From positions 1-22,979 of the IMG/VR virus record IMGVR_UViG_3300028027_000249: 22,979 nucleotides of DNA; one strand, 5' to 3'. The DNA is from a virus. The position numbers were made by a program, and so were the translations under genes. Shown here piece by piece: positions 5,953 through 15,104 of the stretch (positions are counted from its first letter, which is position 1; each line of letters begins with the position of its first letter). The notes under the pieces were generated by a model. The model was given only the letters and a program-made list of their open reading frames with translations. It did no database searches and was not told the DNA's origin.

Positions 5953-8900
5953 ATGGCAAATAGAAAAAATACGTTTTTAATTAAGCGTTCAAATGTTGCT
6001 GGTAAAATTCCAGCCGCTGGTGATTTATTATTAGGTGAATTAGCTATAAACACAGCTGATGCAATATTATATGCATCTGGGACGACAGCAAACTCAATAC
6101 TTCCAATTGGTTGGGATAGGGTTGCTAGAACTGGTGATACAATGACTGGTACTTTATACGCACCTTCTATTTCTGCCACAACAATATCTGCTGAATCTAT
6201 TACAGTAAAAAATTATATTGATATTGAAACAGGTACAACGACACCTTCAAATGTATCTGGAAGAATATACTTTGACCCACAAACAAATGGTTTAACATAT
6301 AATTCTTATGTCGACCCAAATGTTAAGGTTAAAATAGGTCGTCAGTTATACGCACGTGTGAATAACTTTACTGGTACTCTGATACCAAAAGGGACAGCAG
6401 TTGCTATTCAAAGTGCTACAAATGGTATACCTAATGCTTCTGTTATAACTTCTTCTGGTCGTACAAATAATCAGGTAGTTGGTTTAGCTGCTGCTGATAT
6501 TCCAAATGGTTCTGTTGGTTTAGTGTTAACACAAGGTATTTTATCTGGTTTAACTACTAGTTATCCGATTGGTAGTATTCTTTATTTATCAGATACTGTT
6601 CCTGGTGCAACAGTAGCATCAACAACTTCATTACAATATAGTTCTAGGTCACACCAAATTGGGTATGTTATCGCTACTGGTACAACGAATGGTGAAATTT
6701 ATGTTAATGTAAATAATGAAGATACTAACCTAACAATTACAGATATTGAAAGAAATATCCTTGAAGGTAATGTAATATCAACTGGTGCTTATGAATTTAC
6801 TGGTATAACTGTAGCGTCAACAACAACTGTTAACGTTGCACCAATGAGAGGTTGGATAGTTAATAACACATACGGTAACGCAACATTACCTACTGTTACA
6901 AACTTATATTATACTGGTGGTACTGGTATAACAATAACGAATATAAATACTGCGGATTCAACTTATTTATTAGTTAATAGTGCATCTACACTTTTTCAAC
7001 AAACAACATTCCCGACACCACAACAAAGAAGAGAAAATATATATTTAGGTAAAGTAATTCATCCTAATAAACTAACAATACAAAATGTTAATAATACTGT
7101 TGATTTCGATGTATCACCAATGTCAGCATTGCGTGATTTATGGACACCATTAAAACTTATTAATCAAGGTGTGGTTGTATCACCAAATGGTGCTAATTTA
7201 AATATAAATACATCTAGTGGTACTCTTTGGGGTAATGGTATTGGTTGGGTTACAAATCAATTAAACCCAGATAGTGTAACTATTTCTGCTACATCACCAA
7301 CAACCTTCCAATATAGAGTTCAAACTGGTGGAACCTTTAGTAATACAACAACAATAGATGTTGCTAATTATGATTTAAATGGTGTTGTAACAGCTGTTGG
7401 TGGTGGTTCTAACGCATCAACCAATCAACGAGTTTATTTATTTCCAACTGGGTTAGTTAGGTTACAATATGGTCAACATGTTTATGGTACGTTAGCAGAA
7501 GCTGTTGCTGCTACTCAAACAGAATCGTTTATTGAATACGTTAATAATAGGGATAATGGTATTTTAATTGGTATAATTTCCATTAATAAAAGTGCATCGC
7601 AATTAAATAATACCGCACAAGCTAGATTCACACTAGTATCTAAATTTGGTGAATTATTAGGTGGTACAGGTGGTTTATCAACGACAACACTACAACAAGC
7701 ATATGATAATTCAACCACCCCAGAAATAATAACTAATTCTACATTAGGTGCTTTATCAATTAAAAATGGTACTGGTAATGCAGATAATATAACAAATACT
7801 TTTGAAACTGTTAACGCTGCTGGTACTACAACTTCTTTTATTAGAGCTGATGGTTATATTTCTGGTAGCACATTTAAAAGTAATGGGTTTCACGCTAATA
7901 ATGGTGGTGCAACTGCAACTACTTTTAATATATTAACATTAGGTAGTGGCACACCACTAACTAATTTAGGTATTGATGTTAACGGTAGAGTTGTAAGTGG
8001 AACTACTGGTGGTAGTACATTCACTGGTGGTACAGTTACTGGACCAACTAATTTTACAAACGGACTTACAGGTAACACTATATCAGCAACAACAATTAAA
8101 ACTGCTAGTTTTACTGCTAATAATGGTGGTATTACAGCTACAACAGTATCAGCTACTACATATTATAATCTCCCAACAGATGTTTATTCAACTGGTGGTA
8201 CATATAATGGTGGTAATTTATACATAATAAACAATACTGGTGGTACATTCACTGTAACTGGATTGACGGCTAGTGGTTTTTCAGCTAATTATTATGGTAG
8301 TTTCTCAGACACAACAACACAACCAGTAACTGGTGTTAGTACACCAACAGTTTGGACATACAATACTACAGAATTATCAAATGGTATTAGTGTTGTTAAT
8401 GGTTCTCAAATTAAAGTAGCTAACAAAGGTGTTTATGAGATAGGGTATTCTGCTCAATTAGAGAAAACACAAGGTACTAGTGCTGATGCTACTATTTGGG
8501 CTGCTATAAATGGAATCCCAGTTGCTAGAAGTTCATCAATAACAAGTTTTGTGTCTAATAGTGTAATACAATTACCGTTTGTATCTTATATATTTGAATT
8601 AAACGCAAATGATTATGTGGAGTTTTATTTCTCATCGCCTAGTCAAGATATACAACTTTCAACATTTAGTGGTTTAACAACACCTACAAGACCAACAGCA
8701 CCATCTGTAATTATTGTTGCAAAACAAGTTGGTTTATCAGTAACTGATAATTTAGGTGGTAATTATTTACCATTGAGTGGTGGTACTGTGACTGGTGGAA
8801 CTGTATTTAATAATGGTTTAACAGCTAATACGATATCTGCTACTACATATTATAACTTACCTAATACTACATTACAACAAGCCTATACAGCTTCAACGAG

Positions 8901-11880
8901 TCCAGAATTCACAATAAATTCAACACAATTAGGTATTCAATTCCGTAATAATACTGGTGATGATAATACACCTATGATTGTTGTACAAAACAATGCTGGT
9001 ATAGATAAGGGTGAATGGAGGGCTGATGGTACTATATATACTGCTGGTGTATATTCACCTATCATTTCAGCAACAACATACTATAATTTACCAATTGATG
9101 TTTATACAACTGGTGGTACTTATAATACTGGTACTGGTGTAGCAACTTTTACCAATAATACTGGTGGTACATTTAATGTTAGTGGTTTTGGTGAAGCCGT
9201 ATTTACAGGTGGTACTGTAACAGGACCAACTAATTTTACTGATGGATTAACTGCTAATACAATATCTGCAACAACTTATTATAATTTACCAACAGATGTA
9301 TATGTAACAGGTGGTACATATAATACTGGTGCGGTCACATTTACTAATAATACAGGAGGAACATTTAATGTTATCGGTTTTTATACTGGTTCTACTGATG
9401 TATATGTTACAGGTGGTACGTATAGCGATATAACTGGTACCGCTACACTTACAAATAATACTGGTGGTACATTTAATATTAGCGGTTTTTATACTGGTTC
9501 TACTGATGTATATGTTACAGGTGGAACTTATAATGATGGTACTATTTTATTTACAAATAATACTGGTGGTACATTTAATGTTAGTGGTCTTTATACTGGT
9601 GTGACAGATGTTTTTGTTACAGGTGGTACATATTCTGCTGGCACAGCTGTGTTTACAAATAATACTGGTGGTACATTTAATGTTAGTGGTTTTAGTACTA
9701 GTACAGCGACAGAATTTACAGGCGGTACTGTAACTGGTTCTACTATATTTACAGGTGGGTTAAATGCTAATTCATTTACTTCAACAACAATATCAGCAAC
9801 AACATATTATAATTTACCAATTGATGTTTATACAACTGGTGGTACATATGATTCAGGTATCATATCATTTACTAATAATACAGGAGGAACATTTAATGTT
9901 AGTATACCAGCAAATTACGCTGCTGGTGTTATAAGTGGTGCAACTGGATGGACATCAACAGGTACTGGTCAAATAAATTTACCAGCTGTTAAGGTAGCTT
10001 TATACAATAATCCTAATAACATTGAACCAATTATGGTATATGATGTTGCTTCTGGCACAACTGGTACTGGTGGTTTAACAGGGTTAACTAATAATGATAC
10101 AAATTATATTGTTATAGAGTATAATAGTGGTTCACCTAGATATGCTGTTTATGATAATGATGGTGTTGTTGATGATAGTAGTGTTGTATTATTCATGGTT
10201 GTTTATAGAGCTAATAATTTTATACATACACTTGAATTTGGTAACCAAGGTGCTGGTTTAGCTAATAAATTAAATGATAGATTTATCATGACTGATAGAT
10301 TTGGTTATGAAAGTGGTTTAGCATTAGGTTTAAGCGCTTCAACAGGTATCGTTACCTTATCAGCTGGTGTTGCATGGAATGGTCCTAATAGACAATCTTT
10401 AAACGCTTTAAATTCTAGTGGTAGTACATTCTTTAAAAATTATCACAGTGGTGGTACATGGACATACACTACAACAGCTTCTACAATTAATAACACTTAT
10501 TATGATGATGGAACTGATATAGTTACAGCTACTGGTGGTAAATATTTAGTTAACTGGTATTTTAGAGGTCAAGAAATAAATGACCATATATATGAAGTTT
10601 ATGGTACTAGTCAATATGATAGTGTAGCGTTAGCTCAATTATCAACAGAACCATTATTACCAGAATTAGTTACATCACATGCTATATTATTAGGTAGGAT
10701 AATAATATTAGTCGGTGCTAATACTGGGTTAACTGAAAGTGCATTCGTTACACCATTTCAAGCAACACAAGTAACTGCTCATAATGATTTAAATAGTATT
10801 CAAGGTGGTACTGCTGGCCAGTATTACCATTTAACATCAGCACAGTATAATAATTTAGCATTAACAAATACTGATAATAATTTTAGTGTTTTACAAACAT
10901 TTAATTCTGGATTAAAATCATCAAGTGTATCAGCCACAACATATCTTAATTTACCAACTGACATACGTGTTACTGGTGGTACATATTCAAATAGTGTTGC
11001 AACATTTACTAATAACACAGGTGGTACATTTACAGTAACTGGTTTAACAACACCTTTCACAGGTGGTACAGTAACTGGTGCAACTAGATTCACTGGTGGT
11101 TTAACCGCTAATACAATATCTGCCACAACATACGCTAATTTACCTACTGATATACGTGTTACTGGTTCAACATATACTAATAATACGTTTACTTACACTA
11201 ATAACACAGGTGGTACATTTAACGTATTATTTAATACTGTAACTGGTTTAACAACTAACGGAAATTTAACAGTTACAGGTAATACGTCCATGATTGGTAC
11301 ATTAAGTGTTACAGGTAACACAAATGTTAGAGCAATGACTGGCACTTCAGCTACTATATCTGGTACTGGACAAAGTATACTTACTGTGATTGGTTCTGGT
11401 AATAGTACAACTTCACCATTATTTACGGTACAAGGTTCTAGTGGTGAATTATTTAGTGTTACAGATTCATTAACTGGTTCGTTATTTAGTGTTAATGATA
11501 TTTCTGGTTTACCTATTTTAGAAGTATTTTCTGATAATACAACATTGATGGGTAACTATTTAGCACCATCATTAAACACAACTGCGAGAGTTACGCTTAC
11601 TGCTGGTACTAATACAGTTTATTCGATACCAACAAGTGCTTATACTGGTGCGTTTTTTGATTATACTGTAATAAGTACTGGTACAACTGGTGCTAGAGCT
11701 GGGACAATTATGTCAATATGGAGTGGTACAACAGCACAATACACTGATGTGTCAACAAATGATATTGGAACGACATCTGGTATTTCATTCTCAGTTGCAG
11801 TTGTTGGAAGTAATGCAGTGTTAAGTAGTTCAGCAACAACAGCTGGATGGACATTAAAAACAATAATAAGAAGTATATAA
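5953..11880 (+). CDS. Giant long tail fibre / adhesin, 1975 aa, modular and repetitive
   Basis: Modules in order. Residues 1-42 are the attachment module shared with the 554-aa fibre. About 130-255 is a beta domain (YARVNNFTGTLIPKGTAVAI ... GEIYVNVNNED) common in phage fibres. About 394-571 is a globular domain starting DLWTPLKLINQGVVVS. About 735-775 and 1045-1318 are shaft repeats (DVYVTGGTY / FTNNTGGTFNVSGF). About 808-927 is a C1q/TNF-like jelly-roll candidate (KVANKGVYEIGYSAQL ... NDYVEFYFSS ... PSVIIVAKQVG). About 1440-1635 is a second fibre domain ending HNDLNSIQGGTAGQYYHLT. About 1660-1770 holds more repeats. From ~1889 a compact beta domain follows. No signal peptide or membrane segment. 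Such fibres bind host surface polymers; the target is unknown. It is preceded by a terminator and a long leader, and the LamG gene starts one base after its stop. Confidence 0.82.
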   Translation: MANRKNTFLIKRSNVAGKIPAAGDLLLGELAINTADAILYASGTTANSILPIGWDRVARTGDTMTGTLYAPSISATTISAESITVKNYIDIETGTTTPSNVSGRIYFDPQTNGLTYNSYVDPNVKVKIGRQLYARVNNFTGTLIPKGTAVAIQSATNGIPNASVITSSGRTNNQVVGLAAADIPNGSVGLVLTQGILSGLTTSYPIGSILYLSDTVPGATVASTTSLQYSSRSHQIGYVIATGTTNGEIYVNVNNEDTNLTITDIERNILEGNVISTGAYEFTGITVASTTTVNVAPMRGWIVNNTYGNATLPTVTNLYYTGGTGITITNINTADSTYLLVNSASTLFQQTTFPTPQQRRENIYLGKVIHPNKLTIQNVNNTVDFDVSPMSALRDLWTPLKLINQGVVVSPNGANLNINTSSGTLWGNGIGWVTNQLNPDSVTISATSPTTFQYRVQTGGTFSNTTTIDVANYDLNGVVTAVGGGSNASTNQRVYLFPTGLVRLQYGQHVYGTLAEAVAATQTESFIEYVNNRDNGILIGIISINKSASQLNNTAQARFTLVSKFGELLGGTGGLSTTTLQQAYDNSTTPEIITNSTLGALSIKNGTGNADNITNTFETVNAAGTTTSFIRADGYISGSTFKSNGFHANNGGATATTFNILTLGSGTPLTNLGIDVNGRVVSGTTGGSTFTGGTVTGPTNFTNGLTGNTISATTIKTASFTANNGGITATTVSATTYYNLPTDVYSTGGTYNGGNLYIINNTGGTFTVTGLTASGFSANYYGSFSDTTTQPVTGVSTPTVWTYNTTELSNGISVVNGSQIKVANKGVYEIGYSAQLEKTQGTSADATIWAAINGIPVARSSSITSFVSNSVIQLPFVSYIFELNANDYVEFYFSSPSQDIQLSTFSGLTTPTRPTAPSVIIVAKQVGLSVTDNLGGNYLPLSGGTVTGGTVFNNGLTANTISATTYYNLPNTTLQQAYTASTSPEFTINSTQLGIQFRNNTGDDNTPMIVVQNNAGIDKGEWRADGTIYTAGVYSPIISATTYYNLPIDVYTTGGTYNTGTGVATFTNNTGGTFNVSGFGEAVFTGGTVTGPTNFTDGLTANTISATTYYNLPTDVYVTGGTYNTGAVTFTNNTGGTFNVIGFYTGSTDVYVTGGTYSDITGTATLTNNTGGTFNISGFYTGSTDVYVTGGTYNDGTILFTNNTGGTFNVSGLYTGVTDVFVTGGTYSAGTAVFTNNTGGTFNVSGFSTSTATEFTGGTVTGSTIFTGGLNANSFTSTTISATTYYNLPIDVYTTGGTYDSGIISFTNNTGGTFNVSIPANYAAGVISGATGWTSTGTGQINLPAVKVALYNNPNNIEPIMVYDVASGTTGTGGLTGLTNNDTNYIVIEYNSGSPRYAVYDNDGVVDDSSVVLFMVVYRANNFIHTLEFGNQGAGLANKLNDRFIMTDRFGYESGLALGLSASTGIVTLSAGVAWNGPNRQSLNALNSSGSTFFKNYHSGGTWTYTTTASTINNTYYDDGTDIVTATGGKYLVNWYFRGQEINDHIYEVYGTSQYDSVALAQLSTEPLLPELVTSHAILLGRIIILVGANTGLTESAFVTPFQATQVTAHNDLNSIQGGTAGQYYHLTSAQYNNLALTNTDNNFSVLQTFNSGLKSSSVSATTYLNLPTDIRVTGGTYSNSVATFTNNTGGTFTVTGLTTPFTGGTVTGATRFTGGLTANTISATTYANLPTDIRVTGSTYTNNTFTYTNNTGGTFNVLFNTVTGLTTNGNLTVTGNTSMIGTLSVTGNTNVRAMTGTSATISGTGQSILTVIGSGNSTTSPLFTVQGSSGELFSVTDSLTGSLFSVNDISGLPILEVFSDNTTLMGNYLAPSLNTTARVTLTAGTNTVYSIPTSAYTGAFFDYTVISTGTTGARAGTIMSIWSGTTAQYTDVSTNDIGTTSGISFSVAVVGSNAVLSSSATTAGWTLKTIIRSI
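9087..9905 (+). repeat. Tandem shaft repeats inside the giant fibre gene
   Basis: Six imperfect copies of a ~30-40 residue unit encode DVY(V/T)TGGTY, a short variable strand, then TNNTGGTFNVSGF. Inserted linkers of the form FTGGTVTGPTNFT and ISATTYYNLP separate some copies. Two neighbouring copies share YTGSTDVYVTGGTY exactly. Related single copies occur near 8150-8265 and 10930-11230. At DNA level many stretches are near-identical, so unequal recombination could change shaft length. Confidence 0.85.
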
Positions 11881-11881
11881 T

Positions 11882-12568
11882 ATGAGTTTTAATTATTCAC
11901 CCAAGATAGTAACCGATGGTCTCGTTTTATGTTTAGACGCAGCAAATACCAAATCATACCCTGGTTCTGGTACAGTATGGACTGATTTATCAAAAAGTAG
12001 AAATAATGGTACGTTAACTAATGGACCAACATTTAACAGTTCTAATATTGGTAGTATCGTTTTTGATGGGACTGACGATTTTGTTTCTTCAGCAAACATA
12101 ACTGCTACAAGTCAAATAAGTGTGGAGGCTTGGGTTTATGCTAACTCTGTCGGTTCATATAATGGGATTGTCACACAATATAGTACAGGAAATCCATCAA
12201 CATCTTCTTGGATTTTAGAGACATTAGGTTCAAACGCCTATTTCTTTATTGCTAATGGTAGTAACCTATATTCGGGGCTAATTTCTTTTTCAACTGGCAT
12301 GTGGACCCATTTAGTTGGAGTATATAATGGAAATTTAATTACCATTTATAAAAATGGTGTAGCAGGAACTTCAACTTCTATAACAACAAGTATAAACGTA
12401 TCGACACGTAAAGTTAACATTGGTGCACTATATTCTTCTAGTGGTATTGAGGGTGGAGATGGTAGGTGGAATGGTAGAATTGCTAGTGTAAAAATATATA
12501 GTAAAGGGTTAACTTCACAAGAAGTACTTCAAAATTACAACACAACAAAATCAAGATTCGGTTTATAA
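11882..12568 (+). CDS. LamG/concanavalin A-like lectin domain protein, paralogue 1
   Basis: 228 aa, essentially one LamG-like jelly-roll. It has the family's opening pattern GLVLCLDAANTKSYPGSG, then TVWTDLSKSRNNGTLTNGP, then GSIVFDGTDDFV, and a central strand set with SQISVEAWVYAN, WTHLVGVYNG and ITIYKNGVAG. It closes with RIASVKIYSKGLTSQEVLQN and a YNTTKSRFGL tail. These domains bind carbohydrates or glycoconjugates and occur on phage tails as host-recognition tips. The start lies one base after the giant fibre stop (TAAT-ATG), so it is probably translated from the same transcript and could sit at or near that fibre's tip. Closest relatives in the window are 12571-13311 and 13579-14340. Confidence 0.8.
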   Translation: MSFNYSPKIVTDGLVLCLDAANTKSYPGSGTVWTDLSKSRNNGTLTNGPTFNSSNIGSIVFDGTDDFVSSANITATSQISVEAWVYANSVGSYNGIVTQYSTGNPSTSSWILETLGSNAYFFIANGSNLYSGLISFSTGMWTHLVGVYNGNLITIYKNGVAGTSTSITTSINVSTRKVNIGALYSSSGIEGGDGRWNGRIASVKIYSKGLTSQEVLQNYNTTKSRFGL

Positions 12569-12570
12569 TC

Positions 12571-13311
12571 ATGGCAGGAAGAGTATCATATTACGGAGGT
12601 ATAGTAAAAGATAATTTAATACTAGATTTAGATGCTGGTAAGTTAGATTCTTATAACAGAACTGGTACTATATGGAACGATATTAGTGGTAGAAACAGTA
12701 ATGGAACTTTAACTAATTTTGGCGGACAATTTTGGACTTCTACTAATGGTGGTAGTATTCTTTTTGACGGTATTGATAGTTATGTCAATTGTGGTGATGT
12801 ACCTTTTAGGATAACTAATTATAACTTTACATTAGAATTAGTATTTTATTTTAATGGTAATAATTACACAAACACACCTTTAATTGGTAAACGTAGTGCT
12901 GTAGCACCTTTTAATAGTTATACTATTGGTATCAATAATGGTAATCCTTATGTGGGTGGTACTGGTAAAGTATTAATTGTTTTTTTGAGAGATGATAGTA
13001 ACCCAAATTCTACAAGTTTTGATAGAGTATTAACATATACTTTACCATCTGCTGGTATATACCATGTTGTTGTTACAAACAGTTCTGGTCAAGCACAATT
13101 ATGGGTTAACGGTGTTTTAAGAACTACAAGTACGGTGGCGTTAGTATCAGGTAATTTTAATGTAACTGGGTATAATTTTAGGGTAGGTAATTATTATACA
13201 GCAAGTTATTGGAATGAAAAAATTTATTTATCTAGAATGTATAATATAACATTATCATCAACTCAAATATCACAAAATTATAACGCAATAAAAAATAGAT
13301 TTAATATATAA
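12571..13311 (+). CDS. LamG/concanavalin A-like lectin domain protein, paralogue 2
   Basis: 246 aa with the same architecture as its upstream neighbour: DNLILDLDAGKLDSYNRTG, TIWNDISGRNSNGTLTNFG, GSILFDGIDSYVNCG, then beta strands (YNFTLELVFYFNG, YHVVVTNSSGQAQLWVNGVL) and the end signature KIYLSRMYNITLSSTQISQNYNAIKNRF. The middle third differs strongly from paralogue 1, as expected for surface loops under diversifying selection. It begins two bases after paralogue 1 ends and is followed one base later by an 85-aa gene. No catalytic motif is seen. Carbohydrate binding is inferred from the fold family. Confidence 0.8.
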   Translation: MAGRVSYYGGIVKDNLILDLDAGKLDSYNRTGTIWNDISGRNSNGTLTNFGGQFWTSTNGGSILFDGIDSYVNCGDVPFRITNYNFTLELVFYFNGNNYTNTPLIGKRSAVAPFNSYTIGINNGNPYVGGTGKVLIVFLRDDSNPNSTSFDRVLTYTLPSAGIYHVVVTNSSGQAQLWVNGVLRTTSTVALVSGNFNVTGYNFRVGNYYTASYWNEKIYLSRMYNITLSSTQISQNYNAIKNRFNI

Positions 13312-13312
13312 A

Positions 13313-13570
13313 ATGATAGTACAAGATTACGAAAATAGAAAATTCATGATATTAAATGTATCAGAATTAGGTTTAATTGATTTTACTCAAGTATGTGAAA
13401 CTTCAATCTATACTGTTAGAAAATCAATGGATGAAACAAAAACATTTGTTAAATGGGATTCAATAGAAATACCGTCATCAGTAGAAACTCTAACAACTAA
13501 AGAGGGGCCGTATACTTATGAAGAAATGTTAATAATATTAGCAAGTCCTGAGTGGACTAACCATAACTGA
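13313..13570 (+). CDS. Small conserved-type phage protein of unknown function between lectin genes
   Basis: 85 aa: opens MIVQDYENRKFMILNVSELG and contains IDFTQVCETSIYTVRKSMDETKTF; ends EGPYTYEEMLIILASPEWTNHN. Charged and soluble, unlike the Thr/Gly/Asn-rich fibres around it. The FVKWDSIEIPSSVETL stretch looks like a small alpha-beta fold. Stop is TGA, the only TGA stop in the window. Tight spacing (1 base before, 8 after) places it in the lectin operon, so an assembly or adaptor role is plausible, but I do not recognise it. Confidence 0.65.
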   Translation: MIVQDYENRKFMILNVSELGLIDFTQVCETSIYTVRKSMDETKTFVKWDSIEIPSSVETLTTKEGPYTYEEMLIILASPEWTNHN

Positions 13571-13578
13571 ATAATAGT

Positions 13579-14340
13579 ATGAGTACAGTTGGAAATTGGC
13601 AAGGACCAAAAATAATTAAAGATGGTTTAGTTATGTACTTAGACCCAGGTTCACCTAATTCATATTTTAATAAAACAAGTACGACTATTAAAGATATTAG
13701 CGGTAACAATCGTACAGGTACTCTAACTAATGGACCAACATATAATACAAGTAATGGAGGTAGTATTATTTTTGATGGAAGTGATGATTACATTTTAATA
13801 CCTTATACGGGAAATACTTCTAATAGTTACACATTTAATATAGCAATGAAATGTAATACTATGGATTCTAACTCTGGTAATAGACAAACTATATTAGGTT
13901 TGAGTTATAATAATAATATTGCTTATCAACAATTCACTTCCGAAATTTGGGGTAATGTAGGAGTAACTTTTAGAGGTAATGGTGGTCCTACAGAAGGTGT
14001 TGATTTTTTTACTAATTCATGGACCACTAATAATGATGCAAATAATATAACTTACTACACTATAATCATAAATTCAACTAATCATTTGATGTATATCAAT
14101 AATGTGTTAAAGATTAATATAAGTAGACCTTATACAGCTAACTTCAATTCTATATTATTAGGTGGTAGAAATCAAGGTAATTTTTGGAATGGGGGTTGTT
14201 ATTTATTTCAAATGTATGATAGAATTTTAACAGATAATGAATTAACACAAAACTATAATGTAGTAAAAACAAGATTCAGTGATTTCTGGAATGACGGATT
14301 TGTATGGGATGATACAATGAACTGGGTTGATACATACTAA
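13579..14340 (+). CDS. LamG/concanavalin A-like lectin domain protein, paralogue 3
   Basis: 253 aa. It carries KDGLVMYLDPGSPNSYFNK, IKDISGNNRTGTLTNGPTY, GSIIFDGSDDYILIP, a strand set including TYYTIIINSTNHLMYINNVL, and the closing LFQMYDRILTDNELTQNYNV with KTRF. Unlike the other two it has a ~15-residue extension after KTRF, rich in Trp/Asp (DFWNDGFVWDDTMNWVDTY), which could be an attachment or oligomerisation tail. The loops differ from those of paralogues 1 and 2. It likely binds a surface glycan. Confidence 0.8.
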   Translation: MSTVGNWQGPKIIKDGLVMYLDPGSPNSYFNKTSTTIKDISGNNRTGTLTNGPTYNTSNGGSIIFDGSDDYILIPYTGNTSNSYTFNIAMKCNTMDSNSGNRQTILGLSYNNNIAYQQFTSEIWGNVGVTFRGNGGPTEGVDFFTNSWTTNNDANNITYYTIIINSTNHLMYINNVLKINISRPYTANFNSILLGGRNQGNFWNGGCYLFQMYDRILTDNELTQNYNVVKTRFSDFWNDGFVWDDTMNWVDTY

Positions 14341-14345
14341 TACTA

Positions 14346-14363
14346 ATATTTATATATATTTAT
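14346..14363 (+). promoter_or_regulatory. Two overlapping-phase ATATTTAT elements before the 14379 gene
   Basis: ATATTTAT occurs at 14346-14353 and again at 14356-14363 in a 38-base gap, 25 and 15 bases before the ATG at 14379. Candidate promoter for the next gene set, by recurrence only. Confidence 0.35.
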
Positions 14364-14378
14364 TAAAAAAACAAAAAT

Positions 14379-14816
14379 ATGGCAGCAATATCTGGAATAA
14401 CAAACGGTGAATCAATGTCAACCGTTAGAACAAAACTAAATTCAGTAATAACGGAAATCAATCTCTTAGACCCAACTGATTGGGTTGATTACTCAGCAAC
14501 ATCAACTGTTGTTGGTTGGAGTAGTTTTACTTTAAAAATTATAAGATATAGGGTTATTGGAAAAATGGTATTTGTTAGTGTTAATTTATCAGGACCCTCA
14601 AATTCAGCAACTACAAGTTTTACTCTACCTTTTCAAAATAAAAATATTGAAAGTTTGAATATGGGATATGCTATTAATAATGGTGTCACGGTAATAGGTT
14701 CATTTGATGTAGTAGCTAACTCATCTACTTGCAATCTTTACCAAAATTATGGTAGTACATGGACAGCATCTGGTACTAAATTATTGTATGGTCAATTCTT
14801 TTACGAAATAGCTTAA
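14379..14816 (+). CDS. Tail fibre tip / receptor-binding type protein
   Basis: 145 aa. The N-terminal ~35 residues (SMSTVRTKLNSVITEIN) look helical and coiled-coil-like, of the kind that trimerises fibres. The rest is a beta domain with W-(x)-SFTLKIIRYRVIGKMVFVSV, SATTSFTLPFQN and a closing LLYGQFFYEIA, a pattern common in the C-terminal domains of small phage receptor-binding proteins and fibre tips. A helical trimer stem plus compact beta head fits a small adhesin attached to a larger fibre. The start follows an A-rich leader. A 5-base gap separates it from the next gene. Confidence 0.6.
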   Translation: MAAISGITNGESMSTVRTKLNSVITEINLLDPTDWVDYSATSTVVGWSSFTLKIIRYRVIGKMVFVSVNLSGPSNSATTSFTLPFQNKNIESLNMGYAINNGVTVIGSFDVVANSSTCNLYQNYGSTWTASGTKLLYGQFFYEIA

Positions 14817-14821
14817 TTCTT

Positions 14822-15049
14822 ATGACAATATACACAGCAACACAAACAGAAACTAAAACATTAAACATTAATAATGTTGAAAGTACACAATCAATTGTTT
14901 ATATTAATGATATAATATTTGATGATGTTATTTTAGCAAGAGGAACAGAGGAATATCCTAATTTAAGAGTATTAGAATTAAACTTAAATGAAGGTGATGT
15001 AGTTTCAGCTAAAGATAATGATTTAATTAATTATATAATAATTAATTAA
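14822..15049 (+). CDS. Small unknown protein
   Basis: 75 aa, acidic, soluble: MTIYTATQTETKTLNINNVE then IDDIIFDDVIL-like strands, RGTEEYPNLRVLELNLNEGD and a hydrophobic IINYIIIN-like end. Beta-prone; no motif recognised. It follows the small receptor-binding-type gene at 5 bases and precedes a promoter-like element, so it ends that small operon. It may be a partner of the protein encoded upstream. Confidence 0.5.
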   Translation: MTIYTATQTETKTLNINNVESTQSIVYINDIIFDDVILARGTEEYPNLRVLELNLNEGDVVSAKDNDLINYIIIN

Positions 15050-15056
15050 ATTAAAC

Positions 15057-15074
15057 ATATTTATAATAAAATAA
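15057..15074 (+). promoter_or_regulatory. Candidate promoter, 18-base element shared with the sheath gene leader
   Basis: ATATTTATAATAAAATAA is identical over 18 bases to 19006-19023 upstream of the tail sheath gene. Its octamer lies 40 bases from the ATG at 15105; the sheath copy is 41 bases from its ATG. Matching sequence and spacing at two separate genes make this the best-supported promoter candidate here. Confidence 0.5.
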
Positions 15075-15104
15075 CAAATTACTGGAAAGTGAAAGTAATA
15101 ATTT

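Noticed and set aside
9087-9905. CRISPR-like or non-coding tandem array
   Set aside because: The repeats are imperfect, in frame, and encode beta-strand units within a single 1975-codon gene; there are no equal-sized spacers.
13568-13570. TGA recoded as Trp (alternative code)
   Set aside because: The frame has no further coding similarity past this TGA, the next gene starts 8 bases later, and tryptophan is written TGG throughout.
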